From: Alphaproteobacteria bacterium
GTDB lineage: Bacteria > Pseudomonadota > Alphaproteobacteria > Rhodobacterales > Rhodobacteraceae
NCBI GenBank assembly: GCA_030425185.1
Contig: JAUIAU010000013.1
Location: 1 to 64,000, forward strand
Direction of reading: 5' to 3'
Length of the DNA: 64,000 nucleotides
Below, piece after piece: positions 51,291-59,695 of the stretch. The notes under the pieces are model-generated. The model was not told the origin of the DNA. It worked only from the letters and a program-made list of their open reading frames with translations, and did not search any database. The stretch's first letter is position 1. Each line of letters starts with the position of its first letter. The position numbers and the translations under genes are program-made.

Positions 51291-52322
51291 TCACGCGATG
51301 GGGGACCAGAGACGGCCGCGCTTGGCCGCGATGTCGAGCCAGACCGCGAGGATGATGATCACCCAGGTCACGGTGTACTGGACGTAGAACTGCAGCCCGA
51401 CCAGCAGCAGGCCGTTCTTGATGAAGCCGAGGATCAGCACGCCGATCACCGTCTTGAAGATCGTGCCCGACCCGCCGAGCAGCGACGCGCCGCCGAGGAT
51501 GACCGCCGCCAGGACCTCCAGCTCCATGCCCTGGCCCACGGTGTTCTGCGAGCCGAGGCTGCGCGAGGCCTGGATCAGCCCCGCCGTCGCCACGCAGAAG
51601 GACGAGGCGAGGTAGCACATGAAGACCACCCGTGCCCGCCGGACGCCCGAGAAGGTCGCCGCGACGCCGTTGCCGCCGACTGCGTAGACCTTCCGGCCGA
51701 ACGGGGTCTTGGCGAGGATCAGCCCCAGCACCACCGCCAGCCCGGCGAAGATCAGGATCGGGACCGGGATGCCCAGCACGCTGCCCTGACCGAAGACGCT
51801 GAACCAGGTGCCTTCCTTGTCGGCGATGTCCATGTTCTGGCCGCCCGACCAGGTCAGCGTCAGCCCGTGGATCGCCGACAGCATGCCCAGTGTCACGATC
51901 AGCGAGTTGAGCCTGAGATACCCGACAAGGAACCCGATCACCGCCCCGATCAGCAGCGTCAGCCCGAACATCGCCGGGATCGCCAGCGCGGGGCCGATCT
52001 GGTCGTGCAGGTCCAGCACCACGATGGTCGAGAACGACATCATCGAGCCGACCGACAGGTCGAGATTGCCCGAGATCACCACGAAGGTGACCCCCAGCGC
52101 CATCACGCCGAGAATGGCCGACGAGCGGATCACGCCGAGGACGTTGTCCGGGGCGATGAAGCGCTGGTTGGCGAGCGCGAAGCCCACCATGAACAGCACG
52201 AAGGCCACGAGGATGCCCTGGCGCGCCAGGATCCCGCCGATCTTTTCCTTGCTCAGTCCGCTCATGCGTCCCTCCCTTGCCCCCTGCGCCCGGGTCCCCC
52301 CGGTGTCGGTCGTCTCGCTCAT
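51291..52322 (-). CDS. Sugar ABC transporter permease (CUT2)
   Basis: This 343-residue permease has eight to ten helices and the RbsC-type loops GYLRLNSLIVTLGMLSAIHG and VLAAVILGGASLLGGSGTI. Two starts are possible: 52322 (GGGGAG 5 nt upstream) and 52265 (GGGAGGG 5 nt upstream). The first gives a 19-residue polar N-terminal extension. The partner permease is encoded downstream. The SDR gene lies 28 nt upstream, between the binding-protein and permease genes. Confidence 0.92.
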   Translation of the reverse strand: MSETTDTGGTRAQGAREGRMSGLSKEKIGGILARQGILVAFVLFMVGFALANQRFIAPDNVLGVIRSSAILGVMALGVTFVVISGNLDLSVGSMMSFSTIVVLDLHDQIGPALAIPAMFGLTLLIGAVIGFLVGYLRLNSLIVTLGMLSAIHGLTLTWSGGQNMDIADKEGTWFSVFGQGSVLGIPVPILIFAGLAVVLGLILAKTPFGRKVYAVGGNGVAATFSGVRRARVVFMCYLASSFCVATAGLIQASRSLGSQNTVGQGMELEVLAAVILGGASLLGGSGTIFKTVIGVLILGFIKNGLLLVGLQFYVQYTVTWVIIILAVWLDIAAKRGRLWSPIA

Positions 52323-52350
52323 CTCACTCCCCCCGGCCCCCGCTCCGGCC

Positions 52351-53163
52351 TCAGACGAGGGTCATGCCGCCGTCGATCATCACGATCTGGCCGGTCATGT
52401 AATCGCTGTCCTTCGAGGCCAGGAACGTCGTCGTCCCGGTGATGTCGTCGGGTCTGGCCACGCGGCCCCGGAGGATCTCGGACGAGAATTCCTCCATCGC
52501 CTGACCGGGGCGCTCGGCGGCCCCGATCTCCATCAGGTCCTGGTCGACCTGCTCCCACATCTCGGTCGCCACCACGCCCGGGGCGAAGCCGGTCACGGTG
52601 ATATCATGTTTCGCGAGGTCGCGCGCCCCCGACTGGGTCAGCGACACCACCGCCCATTTCGACGCGCAGTAGGGGGCGACGTTGTCGAAGCCCTGCCGGC
52701 TGGCGATCGAGGCGGTGTTGACGATCTTGCCGGTGCAGCCGTCGGGGCCGGGCCCCTGCGCGATCATCTGGCGCGCGGCCTCCTGCATCCCGATCAGGAC
52801 CCCGAGGCCGTTCACCCCCATGATGAAATTCCAGTTGTCCTCGGTCACGTCGAGGAAATTCATCGGCTTGTTCACGCCCGCATTGTTGAAGACCACGTCC
52901 ACGCGGCCCCAGCGGGCGGCAATCGCCGCGTACATGTCCCGGACCTGCGCGCGGTCGCGCACGTCGACCCCGGCGGCCATCGCCGCATCGGGAACCGCCC
53001 CCGGGCGGGCTGCCGCCGCGCTGGCGACATCACTGACCTGATCGGCGTTGAGATCGGCGAAACAGACGCGGGCGCCTTCATCCACGAGCGCCTCGCCGAT
53101 CGCGCGCCCGATACCTCTCGCCGCGCCCGTCACCAGACAGACGCGTCCTTCCACTCGGCCCAT
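52351..53163 (-). CDS. Short-chain dehydrogenase/reductase within the ABC operon
   Basis: This 270-residue SDR has TGAARGIGRAI, NNAGVNKP, the catalytic YCASKWA, and a C-terminal MIDGGM. It is a clear paralogue of the SDR at 56290-57096, with shared GMQEAARQMIAQG, APGVV and SDYMTGQ segments. The Asp in FADLNAD favours NAD. Its position between the binding protein and permease genes suggests it oxidises the imported sugar or polyol. Confidence 0.9.
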   Translation of the reverse strand: MGRVEGRVCLVTGAARGIGRAIGEALVDEGARVCFADLNADQVSDVASAAAARPGAVPDAAMAAGVDVRDRAQVRDMYAAIAARWGRVDVVFNNAGVNKPMNFLDVTEDNWNFIMGVNGLGVLIGMQEAARQMIAQGPGPDGCTGKIVNTASIASRQGFDNVAPYCASKWAVVSLTQSGARDLAKHDITVTGFAPGVVATEMWEQVDQDLMEIGAAERPGQAMEEFSSEILRGRVARPDDITGTTTFLASKDSDYMTGQIVMIDGGMTLV

Positions 53164-53248
53164 GCGCTCCTCCCTTTCGCGCGGGGTCGGACGCGCGCCG
53201 CGGGGGCGCGCGTCCCTTATGTCGTAACGAAGTCGGCCTGGGCCGGGA

Positions 53249-54208
53249 TCAGAACACCGGCTTGGTGAACTCGCCCATGTTGTCCTGGGTGATCTTCGGC
53301 GTGTCGAAGTAGTTCAGGAACGGCACGTCCTCGTCGTTGAGCACGTCGATCGCGGTCTGCAGCGCGGCCTCCGCGTCATCAACCGGCGACTGGTAGATCG
53401 AACCCCAGTACTCGCCCGCGGCCATCGCCTCGTAGCCGACGGCGAAGTTGGTCGCGCCGACGAAGGTGATGTCCCCGGCCCGGCCGGCGGCTTTGGCCGC
53501 GTTCAGCGCGCCGACGCCCATGTTGTCGTCGCCGGCGTAGACGCCGTCGATGTCGTCATACTTGACGAGGAAGGCTTCCATCACCTGCTGCGACTTCTCG
53601 CGGTTCCAGTCGCCCGGCTGGGTCTCGACCAGCGTCACGTTCGGGCAGACTTCCGGCAGACGATCCTCGAACCCCTTGGCGCGCTCGATGGCGGTGGTGT
53701 AGCCCGGCTGACCCGAGATCTGCACCACGCGGGCCTCGTTCTCGATGCCGAGCGCCTTGAAGCGGTCGCACATGATCTCGGCCGAGCGGGACCCTTGCGT
53801 GATGTTGTCCGGACCCGAGAAGGAGGCCACGAAGTCGAAGCCCGCCTCGGCGATGTTCGAGTTGGTCACGATCACCGGGATATCGGCCTGGCTGGCCTTG
53901 CGGACGGCGGGGATCACCGCCTCGCCGTTGGTCGGCCAGATGATGATGGCGTCGACTTCCTGCTGGATCAGGTCTTCCATCTGGGCGATCTGGCGGGCGA
54001 CGTCGCCGCCCGCGTCGAGCACGACGACTTCCACGTCCGGGTTGGCCTCGGCCGCGGCGATGAACGCCTTTTCATAGGTGGTCTGGTAGCTGTCCACGCC
54101 CACGTTGTTCTGCGTGATGCCGATCCGCATGGTCTCGGCGCCGGCGGCGCCTGCGCACACGAGGGCAGCCGCTGCGGTGGTGGCAGCGAACGTCTTGCGA
54201 AGGGTCAT
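53249..54208 (-). CDS. Sugar ABC transporter periplasmic binding protein (CUT2)
   Basis: This 319-residue protein has a signal peptide (about 24 residues, ending AGA) and a type I periplasmic-binding (RbsB-like) fold. Features are MRIGITQNNVGVDSYQTTYEKAF, EVVVLDAGGDVARQIAQMEDLIQQ and VDAIIIWPTN. It is first in the operon and divergent from the winged-helix regulator. Tandem palindromes (54340-54373) in the gap likely control it. The ligand is a sugar or polyol; it cannot be specified. Confidence 0.93.
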   Translation of the reverse strand: MTLRKTFAATTAAAALVCAGAAGAETMRIGITQNNVGVDSYQTTYEKAFIAAAEANPDVEVVVLDAGGDVARQIAQMEDLIQQEVDAIIIWPTNGEAVIPAVRKASQADIPVIVTNSNIAEAGFDFVASFSGPDNITQGSRSAEIMCDRFKALGIENEARVVQISGQPGYTTAIERAKGFEDRLPEVCPNVTLVETQPGDWNREKSQQVMEAFLVKYDDIDGVYAGDDNMGVGALNAAKAAGRAGDITFVGATNFAVGYEAMAAGEYWGSIYQSPVDDAEAALQTAIDVLNDEDVPFLNYFDTPKITQDNMGEFTKPVF

Positions 54209-54339
54209 GTCGGTCTCCTCCCGTTGATGACCTGTGTCTGGTTTGTCCTCCGCCGGATCGCAAGGGCAGCGAAGTGCCCCGCATCATCCGACTGGGTTCA
54301 GACTGGACATCTGGCGCGCCGGCGGCCCCCGCTGAGTCA

Positions 54340-54373
54340 TCCAGATTGGACAGCATGATATCCAATATGGATA
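54340..54373. promoter_or_regulatory. Tandem TCCA-N3-TGGA operators, 21 bp apart
   Basis: TCCA-GAT-TGGA at 54340-54350 and the perfect TATCCA-ATA-TGGATA at 54359-54373 share the TCCANNNTGGA core. Their centres are 21 bp apart, two helical turns, so two dimers could bind on one face. They lie between the divergent binding-protein gene and the winged-helix/solute-binding regulator, the likely binder. The rest of the 300-nt gap shows no other clear feature. Confidence 0.6.
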
Positions 54374-54508
54374 ATTCGACCATCCAAGCCAGCCTCCAGA
54401 ATGAACATACGGGAGAGGGAGACGAAGATGCCCGAGTCGGAAATCACCAGAACGAATAATTCGACCGGGCGCACGAGACGCTCAAGCCCAGGGGAGGGGG
54501 ACCGACCG

Positions 54509-56269
54509 ATGACGGTCATGAAGAGCATCAGCGATGTCCGGGGCACACACCCCGTGCGCGCGCCCGCCGCGGCGGGTGAGCTGCTCTCGACCGTCACCTT
54601 CCTCGAAAAATTCGGCGACGAGCTGCAGGACAGCCTCGAGTTGTTCGCGCCCTCGCCGCACTACCGGATGGTCCTGCACCTGCTGCGCGGCCATCTCGAA
54701 GGCAAGATCGTCACCCCCTCCGCGCTGATCGCGGCCGCGGGCGTGCCCTATGCCACCGCCACCCGGCGCCTGAAGGACCTGGTGGACGGCGGCCTCGTCG
54801 AGCAGCGCCCGCGCACCCGCAGCGGCAAGAGCTTCTCGCTGCACCCGAGCGAGTCGCTGCTTGATCTCTGGATGCAGTTGTCGGGCCGCATCCGCCGCCT
54901 CGGCGCGCAGCAGTTCGGCGGCGCGGACGAGGCCCGCGAGGCGCGCGAATACTACTACGGTGGCTCCTACCTCGAAGCGCAGGCGTTGCCGCCGCTGCAG
55001 GTCCTGACCGAGCCGCTGACCCTGCCCGGCGGGCTGCGCGTGCTGGTCCACGGCGATCCGACCTTCATGGTCATGGAGAACCTCAAGCGCCAGTTCGAGC
55101 ACGCCATCGGCACCCGCATCCAGCAACGGGCCTTCTCGATCGACCGGCTCAGGGACGAGGCGCTGCGCAACGCCGAGCGCAAGACCTCCAACTACGACAT
55201 CATCGCGATCGACCTGCCCTGGGTCGGCGCCTTCGCCGAGGCCGGGATCCTGCATCCGCTCGACGCGATCATGGATGTCGAGCGGCTCGATCCCGCCGAC
55301 TTCCACACCGCCGGGTGGACCGCGGCGCATTGGGGCGGGCGGCCCTACGGCGTTCCGGCGCAGACCACGCCCGAGCTGCTGTTCTACCGCCGCGACCTCT
55401 TCGCCGAGGCCGGGCTGGAGCCGCCCGCCACCACCGATCAGCTGCTGGAGGCCGCGCGCGTCCTCCACGCCCCGCAACGCGGTCGCTACGGGATCGCATG
55501 GAACGCCGCCCGCGGCACGGCGCTGGGTCATACCGTCCTGATGACGATGGCCGACTTCGGACAGCCCGTTCTTGACCTCCCCGAGAGCGCCGGGGGTTTC
55601 GACACCGACCGGCTCGCCGCGGGCGGCTACCGGCCCACGATCGACACCGAGCGCGGCCGGGCTGCCGCCGACTACCTGATGCGGCTTCTCGACTATTCGC
55701 CGCCCGACATCCTGTCGATGTCCTGGTACGAGCGGGTGCGCCCCTACGCGCAGGGCCAGATCGCGATGGCCTATGGCTACACGCTGCTGGCGCCGTACTT
55801 TGAGCTCGACCCGTCCTCGCCCGCCTACGGCCAGACCGGCTACCTGCCGCACCCGGCCGCCCCGGGCTGCGCCAACCTGGCGCCGGTCGGCGGGTATGTC
55901 ATGGGCATCCCGGCCAATATCGCGCCGGACCGGCTCGACGACGCGGTCGAGGCGCTGCGGGTCTTCACCTCGCCCGAGGCGCAGAAGCTCTACATCCAGA
56001 ACGGCAGCCGCACCAACCCGCGCTACTCGGTCGGGGCCGACCCCGAGGTGCGACGGATCTCGCCGGTCTTCGAGGCGCTCGACGCCATGTCCTGGCGCGA
56101 CGAGCTCCAGTTTTGGCCGCGCCCGCCGGTCCCCGAGATTGCCGAGATCATCCAGATCTGCGGCGAGGAATTCCACGACATGCTGCGCGGGATCTCGACC
56201 CCGCGCGAGGCGTTGCAGCAGGCGCAGGCCCGCGCCGACGCCGTCATCGACCGATCACCACCGGGTTAA
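54509..56269 (+). CDS. Regulator with winged helix fused to family 1 solute-binding domain
   Basis: This 586-residue protein has no signal peptide. Residues about 45-125 form a winged helix (PSALIAAAGVPYATATRRLKDLVDGGLVEQRPR). From about 160 to the end it is an extracellular solute-binding protein family 1 domain (LRVLVHGDPTFMVMENLKRQFE, YDIIAIDLPWVGAFAEAGILHPLD, GVPAQTTPELLFYRRDLF). I infer a cytoplasmic one-component regulator whose ligand sensor is derived from a transporter binding protein. The ATG at 54509 has GGGGAGGGGG upstream; earlier ATGs at 54428 and 54401 would add codons (AGA, TCA, CGA) unlike the gene. It likely controls the divergent ABC operon and the genes downstream. Confidence 0.82.
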   Translation: MTVMKSISDVRGTHPVRAPAAAGELLSTVTFLEKFGDELQDSLELFAPSPHYRMVLHLLRGHLEGKIVTPSALIAAAGVPYATATRRLKDLVDGGLVEQRPRTRSGKSFSLHPSESLLDLWMQLSGRIRRLGAQQFGGADEAREAREYYYGGSYLEAQALPPLQVLTEPLTLPGGLRVLVHGDPTFMVMENLKRQFEHAIGTRIQQRAFSIDRLRDEALRNAERKTSNYDIIAIDLPWVGAFAEAGILHPLDAIMDVERLDPADFHTAGWTAAHWGGRPYGVPAQTTPELLFYRRDLFAEAGLEPPATTDQLLEAARVLHAPQRGRYGIAWNAARGTALGHTVLMTMADFGQPVLDLPESAGGFDTDRLAAGGYRPTIDTERGRAAADYLMRLLDYSPPDILSMSWYERVRPYAQGQIAMAYGYTLLAPYFELDPSSPAYGQTGYLPHPAAPGCANLAPVGGYVMGIPANIAPDRLDDAVEALRVFTSPEAQKLYIQNGSRTNPRYSVGADPEVRRISPVFEALDAMSWRDELQFWPRPPVPEIAEIIQICGEEFHDMLRGISTPREALQQAQARADAVIDRSPPG

Positions 56270-56289
56270 GAACTGAGGGAGGACAACCC

Positions 56290-57096
56290 ATGGACCCCAC
56301 CCGCCTGAAGGGCAAGAACATCCTGATCACTGGTGCCGCCAAGGGCATGGGTGCGAAGAACGCCGAGCATTTCGCCGAACAGGGCGCGAATGTCTGCATC
56401 GGCGACATCGACATCGCCGAGGCGCAGAAGGTCGCCGACGCGATCAACGCCGCCGGCAACGGCCGCGCGATCGCGGTGAAGATGGACGTGACCAAGCGCG
56501 AGGACAACGCCGCCGCCGTCGCCGCGACCGTCGAGGCCTTCGGCGAGATCAACGTCGGTCTCTTCAACGCGGGCCTGAACAAGCCCCGGTTCTTCATGGA
56601 TATCGATGAAGACAACTGGGACATGATCATGAACGTCAACACCAAGGCGATGTGGCTCGGCATGCAGGAGACCGCGCGCCAGATGATCGCCCAGGGCAAG
56701 CGCGACTATCCCTACAAGATCATCAACGTCGGCTCGATCGCCTCCCGCAAGCCGCTGGTCGACGTGACCGTCTACTGCACGTCGAAATACGGCTGCCTCG
56801 CGCTGACGCATTGCGGCGCGGTGGCGCTGGCCGAGCACGGCATCACCGTGAACGGCTACGCGCCCGGCGTCGTGGTCACCCCGCTCTGGGAACAGCTCGA
56901 CAAGGACCTGATCGAGATCGGCTTCAAGGAGCGCGAAGGCCAGGCCTACGACGACATCGTGCGCGACGCGCTGCAGATCAAGCGCGTCTCCTACCCGGAC
57001 GACGTGAAGGGCACCGCCGCCTTCCTCGCCAGTTCCGACAGCGACTACATGACCGGCCAGATGATCCACATCGACGGCGGCTGGTGCATCCAGTGA
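56290..57096 (+). CDS. Short-chain dehydrogenase/reductase
   Basis: This 268-residue classical SDR has TGAAKGMGAKN, NAGLNKP, catalytic YCTSKYG, and a C-terminal IDGGW. It is paralogous to the SDR at 52351-53163. GGGAGG lies 7 nt before the ATG. It follows the regulator gene by 20 nt. As first enzyme of this operon it probably oxidises a secondary alcohol to a ketone, which would fit the E1-type enzyme further on. Confidence 0.9.
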   Translation: MDPTRLKGKNILITGAAKGMGAKNAEHFAEQGANVCIGDIDIAEAQKVADAINAAGNGRAIAVKMDVTKREDNAAAVAATVEAFGEINVGLFNAGLNKPRFFMDIDEDNWDMIMNVNTKAMWLGMQETARQMIAQGKRDYPYKIINVGSIASRKPLVDVTVYCTSKYGCLALTHCGAVALAEHGITVNGYAPGVVVTPLWEQLDKDLIEIGFKEREGQAYDDIVRDALQIKRVSYPDDVKGTAAFLASSDSDYMTGQMIHIDGGWCIQ

Positions 57097-57241
57097 CCCG
57101 GGCGCGCCCGGCGGGCGGCCTCCGGGCCGCGGCCGGGCGCATCGACACGATACCGACGCGATACCGACTTTAAACCGACGACCCGCCGACGCGCTGCCGG
57201 ACCCGCAGTCCGGCCCCGAGGCGCTTGAAAGGACCCCCGCC

Positions 57242-58540
57242 ATGACCCGCGCCCTGATGCCGAATTTGCTGACGCCCCAAGACCTCGAGCCCAACTGGGA
57301 GTGGCGCGACCGCCTGCCCGCCTGGGGCCACGGCTCGGTCGATTTCGAACGCCGGATCGACCATGACCGGCTGCGCCGCTACCGCCTCGCGCGCACCCGC
57401 CAGTCGCTGCAGAACTCGCAGGCAGGCTCGCTTTTGTTGTTCGATGTCAACAACATCCGCTATGTCTCGGCCACCAAGATCGGCGAGTGGGAACGGGACA
57501 AGATGTGCCGCTTCTGCCTGCTGACCGGCGATGACAGCCCCTATGTCTGGGACTTCGGCTCGGCCGCCGTCCACCACCAGCGCTACTCCGACTGGCTGGA
57601 ACCCGACCACTGCCTCGCCGGCGTCGTCGGCATGCGCGGCACCATCCCGCCCGAGTTCGGCCTGATGCGCAAATACGCCAAGATGATCGCCCAGTTGATC
57701 AAGGACGCCGGCATGGCCGACATGCCCGTGGGCGTCGACTACGCCGAAACCGCGATGTTCCACGCGCTTCAGGAAGAGGGCATCAAGGTCGTCGACGGTC
57801 AGCAGATCATGCTGGCGGCGCGCGAGATCAAGAACTGGGACGAGATCCAGCTCCTGACGCAGGCCGCCGCCATGGTCGATGGCGTCTACCACATGATCTA
57901 CGAAGAGCTGAAACCGGGCGTGCGCGAGAACGACATCGTCGCGCTGTCGAACAAGCTGCTCTACGAGATGGGCTCGGACGACGTCGAGGCGATCAATGCG
58001 ATCTCCGGCGAGCGCTGCAACCCGCACCCGCACAACTTCACCGACCGGCTGATCCGGCCCGGCGACCAGTGCTTCTTCGACATCCTGCAGAGCTACCAGG
58101 GCTATCGCACCTGCTACTACCGGACCTTCAACGTGGGCCGCGCGACACCGGCGCAGAACGACGCCTACGTGAAGGCCCGCGAGTGGATCGATGCCTCGAT
58201 CGCGATGATCAAGCCGGGGGTGACCACCGACAAGGTGGCCGAGGTCTGGCCGACCGCCGAGAGCCTGGGCTTCCCGAACGAGGACGCCGCCTTCGGCCTG
58301 CAGTTCGGCCACGGACTGGGCCTCGCGCTGCACGAGCGGCCGATCATCAGCCGCGCGGTCTCGCTGGAGCACCCGATGGAAATCCAGACCGGGATGGTCT
58401 TCGCGCTCGAAACCTACTGCCCGGCCGCCGACGGCTACTCCGCCGCCCGGATCGAGGAAGAGGTCGTCGTGACCGAGACCGGCTGCGAGGTCATCTCGCT
58501 CTTCCCTGCCGAAGAGCTGCCGATCGCCAACCGCTACTGA
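57242..58540 (+). CDS. M24 (creatinase/aminopeptidase P) family protein with altered metal site
   Basis: This 432-residue protein has the two-domain creatinase architecture with a C-terminal pita-bread domain. Ligand positions are Asp in CFFDIL, Cys in RTCYYRT (normally Asp), His in FGHGLGLALHE, Glu in FALETY and Glu in ARIEEEV. The Asp-to-Cys change removes a bridging metal ligand, so it may bind one metal or none. M24 members include DddP lyases, creatinase and Xaa-Pro peptidases. No specific match was made. It lies 145 nt after the SDR gene and 107 nt before E1 alpha. Confidence 0.82.
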   Translation: MTRALMPNLLTPQDLEPNWEWRDRLPAWGHGSVDFERRIDHDRLRRYRLARTRQSLQNSQAGSLLLFDVNNIRYVSATKIGEWERDKMCRFCLLTGDDSPYVWDFGSAAVHHQRYSDWLEPDHCLAGVVGMRGTIPPEFGLMRKYAKMIAQLIKDAGMADMPVGVDYAETAMFHALQEEGIKVVDGQQIMLAAREIKNWDEIQLLTQAAAMVDGVYHMIYEELKPGVRENDIVALSNKLLYEMGSDDVEAINAISGERCNPHPHNFTDRLIRPGDQCFFDILQSYQGYRTCYYRTFNVGRATPAQNDAYVKAREWIDASIAMIKPGVTTDKVAEVWPTAESLGFPNEDAAFGLQFGHGLGLALHERPIISRAVSLEHPMEIQTGMVFALETYCPAADGYSAARIEEEVVVTETGCEVISLFPAEELPIANRY

Positions 58541-58647
58541 GACCGGCCGCGCCGCGCGCGTCCCTCGCGGGGCGGGCGCGGGCGCGGGACCGGCCGTTCA
58601 GACACCCGGGCGGGTCGTTCCCGCCCCAGACCACCGGAGGGGCCGCC

Positions 58648-59685
58648 ATGTGCGCCACCAAGACGTCGCGGGCCGCGAAGGCCGCGCCGAAGGGCAACAG
58701 CGAAGACTACCTGCGCATGTACCGGCAGATGGTCCGCATCCGCACCTTCGAGGACAACGCCAACCAGCTCTACCTCTCGGCCAAGATGCCGGGCCTGACC
58801 CACATGTATTCCGGCGAGGAAGCCGTGGCGGTCGGCATCTGCGAGGCGCTGACCACCGAGGACAAGATCACCTCGACCCACCGCGGCCACGGCCACTGCG
58901 TCGCCAAGGGCGCCGAGTTCAAGGAGATGTTCTGCGAGCTTCTGGGCAAGGCCGAGGGCTATTGCCGGGGCAAGGGCGGCTCGATGCACATCGCCGACAC
59001 CTCGAACGGCAACCTCGGGGCCAATGCCATCGTCGGCGGCTCGATGGGCATCGCCACCGGGGCCGCTCTGACCTCGAAGATGCTGGGAAAGCAGGATGTT
59101 GCCGTGTGCTTCTTCGGGGACGGCGCAACCGCGCAGGGCCTCTGGTACGAGGTGATGAACATGGCCGCGCTGTGGAAACTGCCGGTCATCTACGCCTGCG
59201 AGAACAACGGATACTCCGAGTATACGAAAACCGACGAGATTGCCGCCGGGTCGATCCGCGGCCGCGCCGAGGCCTTCGGGATCGAGGCGCACCAGGTCGA
59301 CGGGCAGGACGTGCTTGCGGTCAACACGCTGACCGAGGGCCTCGTCGAGCGGGCCCGCAAAGGCGAGGGTCCGTTCTTCATCGAACTGATGACCTACCGC
59401 TACCACGGCCACCACGTCGGCGACATCAACCGCGAGTACTACCGCTCGAAGGCGGAAGAGAAGGACTGGAAGGACAACCGCGATCCGATCATCCGCTTCC
59501 GCGGCTGGCTGGTGTCGCAGGGTCTCGCCACCGAGGCCGAGATCGAGGCGCTGAACGCCGAGATCGAAGCCGATGCCAAGGCCGCTGTCGAGTACGCGCT
59601 GGCCGCCGCCTATCCCGACGGCGCGGAGGTGGACCTGCATGTCTATGCCCCCACCGACCCCTCCGTTTTCCGTCCCGGTGCCTGA
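58648..59685 (+). CDS. Thiamine-diphosphate dehydrogenase E1 alpha subunit (acetoin/pyruvate type)
   Basis: This 345-residue protein has the ThDP-binding GDGATAQGLWYEVMNMAALWKLPV...NN motif, the substrate-channel segments GHGHCVAKG and GKGGSMHI, and the phosphorylation-loop-type YRYHGHHVGD. It is most like the AcoA/PdhA1 family, with an Ala/Lys-rich N-terminus of about 18 residues. GGAGGGG lies 6 nt before the ATG. It is 10 nt upstream of the E1 beta gene. Acetoin-type and pyruvate-type enzymes cannot be told apart safely from sequence. Confidence 0.9.
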   Translation: MCATKTSRAAKAAPKGNSEDYLRMYRQMVRIRTFEDNANQLYLSAKMPGLTHMYSGEEAVAVGICEALTTEDKITSTHRGHGHCVAKGAEFKEMFCELLGKAEGYCRGKGGSMHIADTSNGNLGANAIVGGSMGIATGAALTSKMLGKQDVAVCFFGDGATAQGLWYEVMNMAALWKLPVIYACENNGYSEYTKTDEIAAGSIRGRAEAFGIEAHQVDGQDVLAVNTLTEGLVERARKGEGPFFIELMTYRYHGHHVGDINREYYRSKAEEKDWKDNRDPIIRFRGWLVSQGLATEAEIEALNAEIEADAKAAVEYALAAAYPDGAEVDLHVYAPTDPSVFRPGA

Positions 59686-59695
59686 GGAGACCCCG

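Noticed and set aside
57242-58540. DMSP lyase DddP
   Set aside because: The architecture is similar, but the second Asp ligand is Cys and the neighbours are not DMSP genes. Family membership alone does not support it.
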